Both the position numbers and the translations under genes were made by a program. Below the pieces are notes generated by a model. It worked only from the letters and a program-made list of their open reading frames with translations. It did not search any database and was not told the DNA's origin. Positions 24,540 through 33,050 of a stretch of 64,000 nt of DNA are shown here, piece by piece (positions within the stretch are counted from its first letter, which is position 1; each line of letters begins with the position of its first letter). The DNA is from a virus, in the IMG/VR virus record IMGVR_UViG_3300011113_000640, positions 62,001 through 126,000 of that record; one strand, written 5' to 3'.

Positions 24540-25094
24540 TTATATGATAACAGGCAACCACAACCATATGGCCTGGCTCAGCAGGATCATGGCCACAGCT
24601 CCAACTGCAATGCTGGCCCGATACATTTTATTGCTCACGGCCAAGATGCTGGCTGTCAACAACACGATGGCTATCTGGAACAGACTGCCGGCATAGGTAT
24701 ACCAGGGGCTACGATGTTTGGCTTCGGCGCGGCTGGCTTCAAGACTGCGAGCTTTGGCCATGAGTTCTTGCTTGCCTTCACCGGACTTGGGATCACTTTC
24801 ATAGCGATCGATCTTGGCCTGCAGGTCTGCGGCTTTCTTACGATCGCCTGCCCGCACTGCATCTTCGTAGGCCATTTCGGCTAGAGTTTGTTTGATGCTT
24901 TTGGCTTGATAGAATGCCCAGGTGTTGTTGGCATCTATGGTGTTGTTGAGTATTCTACTAGAGTTGGCACCACCCATGAGTGTGTTGATGGCCAACATGG
25001 CAGCCAACACAGTGATTACCCATCCAGCTTTGTCTTTGATCTGTGCTTCACGCTCGCTGCGACTCAGCGGCTTTGTTTCCGTTGCTACACTCAT
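24540..25094 (-). CDS. DUF4337-like membrane protein
   Basis: An N-terminal cytoplasmic region, one helix (VITVLAAMLAINTLM), a segment 'NNTWAFYQAKSIKQTLAEMA', a helical linker and two C-terminal helices match the layout of DUF4337 proteins. The function of this family is unknown. AAGGAG precedes the ATG, and GATAAATA lies 39 nt upstream. Confidence 0.65.
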   Translation of the reverse strand: MSVATETKPLSRSEREAQIKDKAGWVITVLAAMLAINTLMGGANSSRILNNTIDANNTWAFYQAKSIKQTLAEMAYEDAVRAGDRKKAADLQAKIDRYESDPKSGEGKQELMAKARSLEASRAEAKHRSPWYTYAGSLFQIAIVLLTASILAVSNKMYRASIAVGAVAMILLSQAIWLWLPVII

Positions 25095-25133
25095 AATTGC
25101 TCCTTTTTTTTAAGAGTCTTTTTATTATGTAGG

Positions 25134-25139
25134 TATTTA
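25134..25139 (-). promoter_or_regulatory. Late promoter-like GATAAATA
   Basis: On the minus strand GATAAATA lies 39 nt upstream of the DUF4337-like gene, with AAGGAG in the leader. It probably starts the 25094-20724 operon. Confidence 0.5.
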
Positions 25140-25145
25140 TCCAGA

Positions 25146-25496
25146 TTAAGTTTTTGGTATCACCGGGCTCCAACTATCGTCCAGATCCAAAGTTTTCAAC
25201 AGATCTATGCGAGTGTTTAAATCCGCATAGAATGTGTCCAATTCGCCGCCCCATTTGCCCACAAGTTGTTCTATGGCCTGTTCGCAGTAATTCCAATTGC
25301 GTTTTCCATACTCCAGGATGAGATTGGCATGTAATTCTTTAAAATTATCTGCTTGAGCCAATTCTTGTATGGGCATGTTTTCAACCACACAACAGGCTGT
25401 GTGGACGTTGCCATCAGGCAACCTAAAGGTATCCAGATCCAACACTGTGTATTTTTCTTCTAGGCCTGATATGTGATTTTTGAATATGATGTGCAT
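25146..25496 (-). CDS. Unassigned 116-residue protein
   Basis: The protein begins 'MHIIFKNHISGLEEKYTVLDLDTF' and is otherwise helical. It lies divergent to the metallophosphoesterase. No motif was recognised. The intergenic 18 nt contain the TAAATA element of the plus-strand gene. Confidence 0.55.
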   Translation of the reverse strand: MHIIFKNHISGLEEKYTVLDLDTFRLPDGNVHTACCVVENMPIQELAQADNFKELHANLILEYGKRNWNYCEQAIEQLVGKWGGELDTFYADLNTRIDLLKTLDLDDSWSPVIPKT

Positions 25497-25502
25497 GATG
25501 TT

Positions 25503-25508
25503 TAAATA
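25503..25508 (+). promoter_or_regulatory. TAAATA 6 nt before ATG (leaderless-type late promoter)
   Basis: TTTAAATA-GTTATC-ATG has the same geometry as at 18498 and 62598. No ribosome site can fit between element and start codon. Confidence 0.5.
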
Positions 25509-25514
25509 GTTATC

Positions 25515-26306
25515 ATGTCAGTGAGCTTTGATTTAATTTCAGATTTGCATGTAGAGACTTGGGACCAATTTGATTGGAGTGATCAGGCCACTTCGCCCTA
25601 TTGCATAGTGGCAGGAGATGTGGCACGCAACCGAGAAAGATTATTACAATCACTTGAGAATCTTGGCCGCTGTTATCCTGGTGGAGTTTTTTATGTAGAT
25701 GGCAATGAGGAACACAAAGATTACATAGACGATCTAGTGGCCAGTTACCGAGATCTTGCCAAGGATATTTCGACCATAAAAAATGTAGTTTACATGCAAG
25801 ACAATGTTGTCATCATCAATGGTGTTGCTCTGTTAGGAACCAATGCCTGGTGGACCTATGACTTTGATCCGGACATTGACGTTGAATCCAGCATACAAGC
25901 CATACAAGATCATTTTGGCATTTCAAATTCAGCAGCCACCAATATTGTAGGAGTGGCCTACAATGATGCCAATTACATGATCAACAGTGTGCGCAAATTA
26001 CAAACTCACAAAGAAGTGGCTACCATAGTTATTGTCAGTCATACTGTGCCAGCACCTTGGATTGTGTCACATGATCCTGATCTAGTAGGAACCTGGAGAT
26101 ACAACGGCATGGGCAACAGTGTTATCACTAGAGCCATCGACGAGGATACCGAAAACAAAATCCATACCTGGTGTTTTGGTCATTATCATAGACCTGTTGA
26201 CCAGAATTTTGGCGGTATCAGATACGTGAGCAATCCACGGGGTCGCGGCGGCACACCATGGAGCCAACCTGTGTATTATCCCAAAAGAATTGTTGTGGAC
26301 TTCTAA
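25515..26306 (+). CDS. Calcineurin-like metallophosphoesterase
   Basis: The metal-binding motifs appear in order: D-x-H ('SDLHVE'), GD ('AGDVARN'), GN-E-H ('DGNEEH'), 'VSH' and GHxH ('FGHYHR'). At 263 residues it fits single-domain phosphoesterases that cleave phosphomonoesters, diesters or nucleotides. The substrate is unknown; RNA ends or signalling nucleotides are candidates. It overlaps the convergent clpS gene by 4 nt. Confidence 0.85.
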   Translation: MSVSFDLISDLHVETWDQFDWSDQATSPYCIVAGDVARNRERLLQSLENLGRCYPGGVFYVDGNEEHKDYIDDLVASYRDLAKDISTIKNVVYMQDNVVIINGVALLGTNAWWTYDFDPDIDVESSIQAIQDHFGISNSAATNIVGVAYNDANYMINSVRKLQTHKEVATIVIVSHTVPAPWIVSHDPDLVGTWRYNGMGNSVITRAIDEDTENKIHTWCFGHYHRPVDQNFGGIRYVSNPRGRGGTPWSQPVYYPKRIVVDF

Positions 26307-26611
26307 GCTGTCTCGGGTTCGAGCTTGATCTGCAAGGGATAATTGTTGTTGCGTGCCTGCACCGTGACTTCGATGCCTTTTTGTTCGGCGATTTCATAAG
26401 GCAATACAGCTACCACAGCACTGCCTGCTTCGTGTATGTCGTGAGTGATTTGCACAGCAGTTTGTTCGTTGTAGTTGAAAGATTCTATCAAGGTCTCAAT
26501 CACAAACTCCATGGGTGTGGCATTGTCATTGAGATAGATAATTTTGAACATGGGTGGTTCAGCTAGTCCCAAGTTTGTTTTGGTTTTTGTGATTGAATCA
26601 GCTTGTGACAT
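26303..26611 (-). CDS. clpS: ClpS-like N-degron adaptor
   Basis: This is a ClpS-fold adaptor: 'FKIIYLNDNATPMEFVIETLIESF', 'TAVQITHDIHEAGSAVVAVLPYEIAE' and 'NNYPLQIKLEPE' follow the family pattern, including the N-degron pocket 'LNDNATPMEFV' and a His in 'DIHEAG'. ClpS normally delivers substrates with destabilising N-terminal residues to ClpA/ClpC. Here the phage encodes ClpX and ClpP but no ClpA in this window. The ribosome site AAGGA is preceded by a strong hairpin (26629-26653). Confidence 0.88.
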   Translation of the reverse strand: MSQADSITKTKTNLGLAEPPMFKIIYLNDNATPMEFVIETLIESFNYNEQTAVQITHDIHEAGSAVVAVLPYEIAEQKGIEVTVQARNNNYPLQIKLEPETA

Positions 26612-26628
26612 TGCGTTTCCTTGTTGGT

Positions 26629-26653
26629 AGTAGGGAGCGACATGCCCCCTACT
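26629..26653 (-). promoter_or_regulatory. Stable hairpin in the clpS leader
   Basis: AGTAGGGGGC-ATGTC-GCTCCCTACT forms a 10-bp stem (one G-U) 10 nt before the AAGGA of clpS. There is no T-tract, so it is not an intrinsic terminator. It could stabilise or regulate clpS mRNA or be a processing site. Confidence 0.5.
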
Positions 26654-26670
26654 GTATTTACTACATTATA

Positions 26671-27111
26671 CTATTTTGCGTAGGTGATCGCAATGGTCTT
26701 TGGCTTCATGGCCTCGGGCACACGACGCTCCAAACGCACTGTAAGAATACCATCCTTGCTTTCGGCCGTGACTACTTCCACATAGTCGGCCATGGTAAAG
26801 GTACGGATGAACTTGCGGGCACTGATGCCTTGATGCAAGTATTCGGTGCCAACCAACATGGCTTCGGGTTGTTTTTCACCTGTGATGATCAATTCTCCAT
26901 CCTTGACGTGAACGTCAATCTCACCTTGTGCAAAGCCTGCTACTGCGACCTGGATTTCAAAGGTCTCATCGCCGGTTTTCAAGATGTTGTAGGGTGGATA
27001 GTTGGTGTTGCTGGCATGATCCATTTGATCCATGATACGACCAAACAAACGATCTACACCAATGCTGTTACGATAAAATGGACTGAGGTCCAGAGCTGTG
27101 ATTTTTGTCAT
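26671..27111 (-). CDS. Small heat-shock protein Hsp20/IbpA family
   Basis: An alpha-crystallin domain is recognisable: 'PPYNILKTGDETFEIQVAVAGFAQGEIDVHVKDGELIITGEKQ', then 'GISARKFIRTFTMADYVEVVTAESKDGILTVRLER' and a C-terminal anchor 'KTIAI' (I-x-I like). It holds unfolding proteins and hands them to other chaperones or proteases. It sits between ClpX/bS21 and ClpS, behind a TATAAATA promoter with AAGGAG. Confidence 0.92.
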   Translation of the reverse strand: MTKITALDLSPFYRNSIGVDRLFGRIMDQMDHASNTNYPPYNILKTGDETFEIQVAVAGFAQGEIDVHVKDGELIITGEKQPEAMLVGTEYLHQGISARKFIRTFTMADYVEVVTAESKDGILTVRLERRVPEAMKPKTIAITYAK

Positions 27112-27177
27112 GTTTTTCTCCTTTAGTTAAGCAAGTATGACTTTAATGTAGACCCGACCATCGGCATCTACATAATA

Positions 27178-27185
27178 TATTTATA
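27178..27185 (-). promoter_or_regulatory. T4-type late promoter TATAAATA upstream of hsp20
   Basis: This exact TATAAATA lies 66 nt before the hsp20 ATG on the minus strand, in a non-coding gap with AAGGAG at the end of the leader. Confidence 0.7.
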
Positions 27186-27191
27186 ACACAT

Positions 27192-27449
27192 TTACCACCG
27201 TCTGTCAATAAGTCGATATTCGAATTTGCTGTTCCAGGTCGTGGCAAACACAGTATAGAAACGGTCTTGATCAAAGGCCAATCTATGTGTATATTTTATT
27301 GTTTTTTGTGTGTAAGGAATGTTGTAGCGAGTTGCCCAATCAACTATATCAAGACGAACAAGATTTAAAACAAACCCGTAACTTTCGTCCTGAGGCAATG
27401 CAAATTCTACAAACACATCAATAGAGTTTTTTTGGTAGTTGTTGATCAC
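27192..27449 (-). CDS. Unassigned ~85-residue protein downstream of bS21
   Basis: The C-terminal 75 residues look like a folded protein ('[47 protein letters not shown]'). The start is uncertain: GTG at 27449 overlaps the bS21 gene by 32 nt, and a GTG just after the bS21 stop is also possible. Neither has a clear ribosome site. Function unknown. Confidence 0.5.
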   Translation of the reverse strand: MINNYQKNSIDVFVEFALPQDESYGFVLNLVRLDIVDWATRYNIPYTQKTIKYTHRLAFDQDRFYTVFATTWNSKFEYRLIDRRW

Positions 27450-27639
27450 GCAGTTTTTTGCGCCAGCGTGCAGCGGCACCACCTTTTTTGCGTTTTCTTT
27501 TGGTAGTGGGTTTTTCGTAGGTTTCGCGACCTCGCAGTTCCTCCAAGAGGCCTTGTTCTTGGATCTTTTTCTTGAACTTGCGCAGAGCACGTTCCACATT
27601 GCCGTCTCGGACGACCACGCTTCTGCGATACTCTTTCAC
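27418..27639 (-). CDS. rpsU: Ribosomal protein bS21 (phage-encoded)
   Basis: The 73-residue protein matches bS21 along its length: '[19 protein letters not shown]', '[23 protein letters not shown]' and a basic tail. bS21 sits near the anti-Shine-Dalgarno region of the 30S subunit and affects initiation. Phage copies of bS21 are known and may bias host ribosomes towards phage mRNA. The start is GTG, overlapping the clpX stop (GTGA), so the two are translationally coupled. Confidence 0.9.
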   Translation of the reverse strand: MKEYRRSVVVRDGNVERALRKFKKKIQEQGLLEELRGRETYEKPTTKRKRKKGGAAARWRKKLRDQQLPKKLY

Positions 27640-28889
27640 GAATTTTCCTGTAACAGTGTCATGGGTGTATTTACCTGGGTTTTATTGATTGTGACCTGTA
27701 ATATATTTTGTCGACGGTACCGGGGCAGATCAAACATGTGCGGCAATAACACCCGCTCCAGTTCGCTGTGTAATCCGCGGGCACCTGTGCCGGTTCTCAG
27801 TGTGCGTTCCACTATGAGATCCAGGCTTTCGGGATCAAATTGTAGATTTACCTGATCTTGATCAAACAACCATTGGTATTGACCCACAAAATTGTTTTTG
27901 ATTTCTGTCAACACACTGATCAATTGTGCCCGGGTCAGGGCATGTAGGTTTACATAGTTGCTGAATCTACCCACAAATTCGGGTATCATTCCATACCGCA
28001 CCAGGTCTTCTGGAGTAATGGGTTCTTGTCGGGTATCATCCGCCGATGAGATTTGTGCAGCAAATCCCATGGCTGTGCCTTGCACACGATTTTGTATGAT
28101 ACGGTCCATGCCCACAAACGCACCGCCGGCTATAAACAATATATTTGAAGTGTCAATCTCTACAGTTTCTGTAGTGTTGCTTTTTCTTGTTCCTTGCACA
28201 GGCACCTTGCATCGAGTGCCTTCGACCAATTTCAGCAAGGCCTGTTGCACACCTTCGCCGCTGACATCTCGACTGACCGTTGCACTTTCGCTTTTACGAG
28301 CTATCTTGTCAATTTCGTCCAGGAACACTATGCCGCGCTGACAGCGTTCTACATCGCCATCGGTGGCCATGTATAATCTTGTGATCATGCTTTCTACGTC
28401 ATCGCCTACATAGCCTGCTTCGGTCAAACAGGTGGCATCGGCTATGACAAACGGCACATCAAGATATTCGGCTACGGTGCGGGCCATCAAGGTTTTGCCT
28501 GTGCCAGTAGGACCGATCATGAGTATGTTGGCCTTGGCTATGCGTCGGTCGGCCTGACCGATACGTTTGTAATGATTGGCTATGGCTACGCTGAGCACAA
28601 TCTTGGCTGAATCCTGCCCTACCACGTGCTGATCAAGGTAATCTCTTATGTCTTTGGGATCAGGAACTGAAACTGTGGCGGGCTTTTTTTCTGGTGTGGC
28701 CTTGGTATCTTTGAGAAGCCCGCCACACAGATCCACACACTCGTTGCAGATGGCTACCTTGTGACTGACTATGAGTTTGCCCACACGATCTTTGTGTTTG
28801 TCACAGAAACTGCAATGTTCTATGGCCGGGCTCACGTCAGGCCTGTCCGGTAGATCGTAATCTTTGTTCAATGCTGTCACGTTCAGCAT
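27636..28889 (-). CDS. clpX: ClpX-like AAA+ unfoldase
   Basis: The N-terminal zinc domain (C26, C29, C48, C51), Walker A GPTGTGKT (126-133), Walker B 'IVFLDEID' (187-194), '[17 protein letters not shown]' and '[13 protein letters not shown]' are all present. The ClpP-docking loop that is IGF in bacterial ClpX is MGF (274-276) with different flanks. That suggests co-adaptation with the phage ClpP at 11334. The ATG at 28889 overlaps the previous gene by 53 nt; a GTG at 28834 is an alternative start. bS21 follows directly. Confidence 0.93.
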   Translation of the reverse strand: MLNVTALNKDYDLPDRPDVSPAIEHCSFCDKHKDRVGKLIVSHKVAICNECVDLCGGLLKDTKATPEKKPATVSVPDPKDIRDYLDQHVVGQDSAKIVLSVAIANHYKRIGQADRRIAKANILMIGPTGTGKTLMARTVAEYLDVPFVIADATCLTEAGYVGDDVESMITRLYMATDGDVERCQRGIVFLDEIDKIARKSESATVSRDVSGEGVQQALLKLVEGTRCKVPVQGTRKSNTTETVEIDTSNILFIAGGAFVGMDRIIQNRVQGTAMGFAAQISSADDTRQEPITPEDLVRYGMIPEFVGRFSNYVNLHALTRAQLISVLTEIKNNFVGQYQWLFDQDQVNLQFDPESLDLIVERTLRTGTGARGLHSELERVLLPHMFDLPRYRRQNILQVTINKTQVNTPMTLLQENS

Positions 28890-30420
28890 CGCTCAACAAC
28901 TCAGGATCATATTCACCTGTGCTGATTTTTTCTATGAGATGATCTATGTAGTCGTCATTGTAGGCATGGGTATCACTTTGAGACTTGTCTACTTCAATCC
29001 AGGTTTTGCCATTGAACTTGTATAGCACACTGGGCAGTTGATCCACACGCAAGAACATGTCACTCTTGTTGGGGTTTGGTGGAAACGCGGTACCAAACCC
29101 GCGGACTTCACCCATTAATCCTTCAGGACGGTTGTCAGCTTCTAGGCCCAGTTGATCTTGATAGGCAGGATGATTCCAAGGAAAGTCTTCTACCTGTCCT
29201 GTTTGATGCATGCGGCGCCAATGTTTGATTGTTTCTCTTGGGTTGGCTTCTTTCCATTTTCTAATGGCTTCTTTTTCTCGAGGATCAATGCTGTCATCTA
29301 TGTCATCATCTGTTTTAATTTCATCAACAACTGTGTCTACCGGCTGGTTTAATGGAGCATGATCAGCTTCAGGATCTCGGTTAACGATTTTTTTGGCACG
29401 TGTCCACATGCTGTCTAGGCCAGCCAACACTGTCTGTTTAACAGTCTTTGCGGATTTAGCCGGGTCTTGTTCATCGGGCACATCAATTTCCGGGCCGGTC
29501 TGCGTCCATTCGTCTGTGCCCGAACGTATACCTTCAAACTCTCGAGGGAATGGCCATGGCACAGGTTTTTCCTTTTGTTGTTGATCCCAAAATCTGGCAC
29601 GCTCACGAGCTCGATCAAACCAAGATTGGACTTCTGGATCCTTATCGTTGACTTGCGTTTGATTTTCGCGCTCCCATTCAAAGGTCTTGGTGGCGGCCAA
29701 CAACAGGGTCAGGGCCAAGGGATCAAACACTATGACTATGAGTATGATTACCCAACGCACGGCCTTTTCTAACAGATTGGCATCGGGATTGTCACCATAT
29801 ATGAGTGCGGCAATGTATTTGATAGGACCTACTTCGGCTTCAATCTGCCGAGCTTGGCTGGCTATGGGTGCTCGTTGTTCTTGTAGTTTGGTAATCTCGC
29901 TCTGTGCCCGAGAAATGTCGTTCTGTAGATTGCCACGTTCACGGGCCTGACTACGGCGCAGGTTGGCAGCTTTGTCTGCCCCTTGCTCGCTAATGCTACG
30001 ACTCATGGTCTGATCCACGGCTTCATCCATTTGGCGCAGGGCCTTTCTGGCTGCTTCTATGTTGTCACGCTGTGTCCGGATCTTGTCATCGTAGATCTGC
30101 ACCTGGGCCTGTATGTCGCCCGACGGTACAGCCTGATCCAGGTGTGCCTTGGAAAGGAAGCCAAACACGCCCATGCTGGTCAAGACCATGAGTATGGCCA
30201 CAGCGGCACTGAGATATATCTTGTACTGCATTTCTGCACGGTGCCAATACTTGTGCAACCAGAGAGTTGATACCACCTTGCCTACTTCAAGACTGCTACC
30301 AAGAATAACAATGGGCCAGAAGGCCGCGGCAAATATGGCTGTGAGACCAAGTATGCTGTAATAGGCTGCACTCACTGATATGATCAGTGCAGTTGCGAGA
30401 GTTAGTATGCCAAACCACAT
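28837..30420 (-). CDS. Large membrane protein with periplasmic coiled coil
   Basis: Three helices in the first 90 residues, a charged coiled-coil domain (about 95-205, 'YDDKIRTQRDNIEAARKALRQMDEAVDQ'), another helix near 225-250, and a long hydrophilic cytoplasmic tail of ~275 residues. The layout resembles DUF4407-type proteins found in T4-like phages. It is unassigned in function; a membrane stress, superinfection or lysis-control role is possible. The gene leads the clpX-bS21 set and overlaps clpX. Confidence 0.7.
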   Translation of the reverse strand: MWFGILTLATALIISVSAAYYSILGLTAIFAAAFWPIVILGSSLEVGKVVSTLWLHKYWHRAEMQYKIYLSAAVAILMVLTSMGVFGFLSKAHLDQAVPSGDIQAQVQIYDDKIRTQRDNIEAARKALRQMDEAVDQTMSRSISEQGADKAANLRRSQARERGNLQNDISRAQSEITKLQEQRAPIASQARQIEAEVGPIKYIAALIYGDNPDANLLEKAVRWVIILIVIVFDPLALTLLLAATKTFEWERENQTQVNDKDPEVQSWFDRARERARFWDQQQKEKPVPWPFPREFEGIRSGTDEWTQTGPEIDVPDEQDPAKSAKTVKQTVLAGLDSMWTRAKKIVNRDPEADHAPLNQPVDTVVDEIKTDDDIDDSIDPREKEAIRKWKEANPRETIKHWRRMHQTGQVEDFPWNHPAYQDQLGLEADNRPEGLMGEVRGFGTAFPPNPNKSDMFLRVDQLPSVLYKFNGKTWIEVDKSQSDTHAYNDDYIDHLIEKISTGEYDPELLSDAERDSIEQRLRSTGQA

Positions 30421-30430
30421 AATCTAATAT

Positions 30431-30610
30431 TTATTCTGTGTCTTCTGGTTGGATAAACTGGCTGGCCATGTCGCACATACAGCTAAAGCAGGTGGGACAA
30501 AAGCTCACTGGAAGGATACCAAAATAGCCTTGGATGCCGCCTTCGTCATCGGTGTAGTCGCAACTACAGACCGAACATTGATGAGCGTCTACTGCTTCTT
30601 GCCTGGCCAT
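30431..30610 (-). CDS. 59-residue zinc-ribbon-like protein
   Basis: Two cysteine clusters (CSVCSC near residues 12-17 and CPTCFSCMC near 39-47) suggest a metal-binding, rubredoxin-like microprotein. It overlaps the preceding gene by 22 nt. Its ribosome site is weak. Function unknown. Confidence 0.55.
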   Translation of the reverse strand: MARQEAVDAHQCSVCSCDYTDDEGGIQGYFGILPVSFCPTCFSCMCDMASQFIQPEDTE

Positions 30611-30819
30611 GTTTTACTGAATAGATTGAACTCGCGTTCGTTGGTTATAATACGATTTTCTAATCTATCCACTCTGCGTTGTAGATTGATGGTACGGATC
30701 AGCAAGATGATCAAGGCCGCTACAACAAGAGTGAAAGTCAGACCCCACCCGGCAATGATACCATAGGTCCATAACCAGAGATTGTCTATGGTTGTGGTCA
30801 GAAGGGTGATGGGATTCAC
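30589..30819 (-). CDS. 76-residue single-helix membrane protein
   Basis: Start GTG at 30819, overlapping the stop of the previous gene (GTGA). A hydrophobic segment (GWGLTFTLVVAALIILLI) is followed by a short amphipathic helix 'NLQRRVDRLENRI'. It may pair with other small membrane proteins here. Function unknown. Confidence 0.55.
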   Translation of the reverse strand: MNPITLLTTTIDNLWLWTYGIIAGWGLTFTLVVAALIILLIRTINLQRRVDRLENRIITNEREFNLFSKTWPGKKQ

Positions 30820-30938
30820 GGTTTCTTGCCTATTCGATGTTTGGTATAATCACATAATACATGATATCCCATTTTATAGCAAGAGCAATGGTTGCCTAAT
30901 ATTTTTCTAGCCAACCAGATTCGGAATCTTCTAATCAT
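30816..30938 (-). CDS. 40-residue basic Cys-containing microprotein
   Basis: The ORF MIRRFRIWLARKILGNHCSCYKMGYHVLCD... ends IGKKP. It bridges the gap between the BI-1 gene (8-nt overlap) and the next gene (GTGA overlap), so translational coupling supports it. Function unknown. Confidence 0.5.
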   Translation of the reverse strand: MIRRFRIWLARKILGNHCSCYKMGYHVLCDYTKHRIGKKP

Positions 30939-31599
30939 CACGATTGCCAAACAGTTGCAACAGGCTGACAAAAATGTTAATAAAGTTCATGTACAGGCTC
31001 AAAGCACCCAAGATCTCGGCCTTGCTGTCTGGTTCAAGAATGCTGACCTCTTGGCGGATACGTTGTGTGTCATAGGCAGTGAGACCCAAGAACACGATAA
31101 TAGCCACTGCACTCACAACCATGGCCAAGGTGCTACTGCCAATGAACACATTGACAACGCTGGCGATTACCACTGCAATCACACCTACCATCAAGAAACT
31201 GCCCCATCCTTCCAGGCTTTTCTTGGTAAAGTATCCCCACAAGCTCATGGTACCAAACAAGATGGTTGCGCCCATGAAAGCAGTGACTATACTGGTAGTA
31301 GTAAACGTAATGAATATGGTGCTCATGCTGAGACCCATCAAAGCCGCAAAGATATGTAGCATGCCCCGGGCTTCACCATAGGTGGCCTTTTCCATGATCC
31401 AGGTCATGGCAAAAATCATCACAAGGGGTGCAAAAATCACAATCCATTTCATGATACCAGTGAACAGAAATGCCATGAGTCCCGGACTTGACGCTACCAA
31501 TAGACTGACCAACATGCTGTTGACCACGGCCAAAAACATGTTGTTGTAGACCGAAATCATTCGGTTGTTGATATCACTCACACTTGCATAGGTATTCAT
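30931..31599 (-). CDS. Bax inhibitor-1/YccA family membrane protein
   Basis: Seven hydrophobic segments and the family features 'GLSMSTIFITFTTTSIVTAFMGATILFG' and 'AYDTQRI' (the conserved Asp near the C-terminus) identify a BI-1/YccA-like channel. YccA in E. coli binds and modulates the FtsH protease; other members leak Ca2+/H+. A phage copy could protect phage membrane proteins from FtsH. AAGGAG precedes the ATG. Confidence 0.88.
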   Translation of the reverse strand: MNTYASVSDINNRMISVYNNMFLAVVNSMLVSLLVASSPGLMAFLFTGIMKWIVIFAPLVMIFAMTWIMEKATYGEARGMLHIFAALMGLSMSTIFITFTTTSIVTAFMGATILFGTMSLWGYFTKKSLEGWGSFLMVGVIAVVIASVVNVFIGSSTLAMVVSAVAIIVFLGLTAYDTQRIRQEVSILEPDSKAEILGALSLYMNFINIFVSLLQLFGNRDD

Positions 31600-31608
31600 C
31601 GCTTCTCC

Positions 31609-31857
31609 TTAATTGATATTGGGTGTGCCTGGGCCCTTGGCTCCAGTACACGAACCGCCGTTGTCAAACCACAGGCTCATGGCCTGATCGCGGTAAGATT
31701 CTAACTCATCTTGTCGTTGCTTTTGCTGTTCACTGTCATTGTGTTCAGCCAAGCGTTGTTGGTAGGCTTCTTCAGTCAGGGCGTGCCATCCACAACACAC
31801 GCCTGTGGGGCTACGCCCGCACCCGCAACGGCCTGCTGTTTCAGGTTTGGCCATCAT
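31609..31857 (-). CDS. Small Cys-rich protein
   Basis: This 82-residue protein has an N-terminal Cys cluster (GRCGCGRSPTGVCCGWH), followed by a charged helix. The cluster could bind zinc or an Fe-S cluster. It overlaps the preceding stop (ATGATG). Either of two adjacent ATGs may be used. Function unknown. Confidence 0.55.
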   Translation of the reverse strand: MMAKPETAGRCGCGRSPTGVCCGWHALTEEAYQQRLAEHNDSEQQKQRQDELESYRDQAMSLWFDNGGSCTGAKGPGTPNIN

Positions 31858-33041
31858 TGTGCTGTCTCCTCATCTGTCATAGATTTTACAATCCTATCCA
31901 TTGACACTGCTGGATCCCATTCCTTACAATACTTAGCACGGTTTTTACGACCCGTAGCTGTGTCTGGATCGTAGTCGATCCACGAAAACTCTGTGCCGTC
32001 ACATTCTGGGCAATGGCTGTTGTATTCTTCATCTTCACGGCGGTCATCACTGCTGCCTACCCAACCACACGATTTATTGTCGCAGATCAGGCTGGGTGGC
32101 TCGGGAGGTTGATTGACCCATGAGCTTGTGTCCCAGTTGTAGCCTTGCCATGATACTATGCCATCATCGTCTTTGGGATGGAACTTGCCGTATTCCCAGT
32201 CACCAAAATTCTTGCCATCCCAATACAGGCTACCATAGGTACTACCATGACCATAGTTACAACTATAGTAACCTGGGATTGTGGGTTTTTGTTTTTTGAA
32301 TTTGAAATTAGAGCTCTTTTCCCAGTCGCTAGGGCTAGTACCATAAGGTGGGTGACCCCAATCTTTTTCTTCGGGTTCATAGCGTTCCCAGTTGCCTTCA
32401 TCGTCAGTGACCCGCGCCATGGTAAAATCAGAACTCTTACCATCGGTGCTGCCGCCGTTGTTGTCGATCTCATCGCCATCGTAGTACACTGAATTGACGA
32501 TCTCTTCGCCATCTACTTCTTCGTAGTGCAGTTCCAGTTTGGTGATGTCAAACGGTGCTCGTAGTTCTATTTCGCCTTCAAAGAAAGTGCCTTTTTCGTT
32601 GCTACTTCCAACAAACACCACTTCACCTTTCTTGCGCTGACCAATGTAGGTCTCATCATCACATGACCACTCAGGACTGTCTTCACAGCCATCGCAGTCT
32701 TCTAGCTGTTTTTCAAACACAGAATTCCCATTTTCATCTTCGATCTGTATGTGTCCGGCGTTGCGGCTCACACCGTTGACGTGTGTCATGCTGTCGCATT
32801 CGTACCATGACCCAGGAGTGAATGGCAACATATCTTCGTCCAAGTCCATTTCTTCACAGGCGTCATAGTTCCAAGCTATGTCACTGAGATCAACTTGGTG
32901 CTCCATGCAGTAGTCCCAACATTTGGGATCCACGGTGCCCATGACCTTTTCACCACCGTAGCCCCACATGCTGATCTTGTAGGTTCTGGGTGTGAACTTT
33001 AATGTGTCTATGAGTTGTTGTTTCTCTTCTTTGGTTGCCAT
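31854..33041 (-). CDS. Acidic 395-residue phage protein with C-terminal zinc ribbon
   Basis: This very Asp/Glu/Trp-rich protein has no catalytic motif that I recognise. The C-terminal 80 residues contain 'CDNKSCGW' and 'CPEC', the layout of a zinc ribbon. AAGGAAA precedes the ATG. The acidic middle region could mimic DNA, but that is only a suggestion. Confidence 0.6.
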   Translation of the reverse strand: MATKEEKQQLIDTLKFTPRTYKISMWGYGGEKVMGTVDPKCWDYCMEHQVDLSDIAWNYDACEEMDLDEDMLPFTPGSWYECDSMTHVNGVSRNAGHIQIEDENGNSVFEKQLEDCDGCEDSPEWSCDDETYIGQRKKGEVVFVGSSNEKGTFFEGEIELRAPFDITKLELHYEEVDGEEIVNSVYYDGDEIDNNGGSTDGKSSDFTMARVTDDEGNWERYEPEEKDWGHPPYGTSPSDWEKSSNFKFKKQKPTIPGYYSCNYGHGSTYGSLYWDGKNFGDWEYGKFHPKDDDGIVSWQGYNWDTSSWVNQPPEPPSLICDNKSCGWVGSSDDRREDEEYNSHCPECDGTEFSWIDYDPDTATGRKNRAKYCKEWDPAVSMDRIVKSMTDEETAQ

Positions 33042-33050
33042 GATCTTTCC

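Noticed and set aside
30825-30860. Plus-strand TATAAT near 30845
   Set aside because: No plus-strand gene follows; the region is covered by a coupled minus-strand microprotein.
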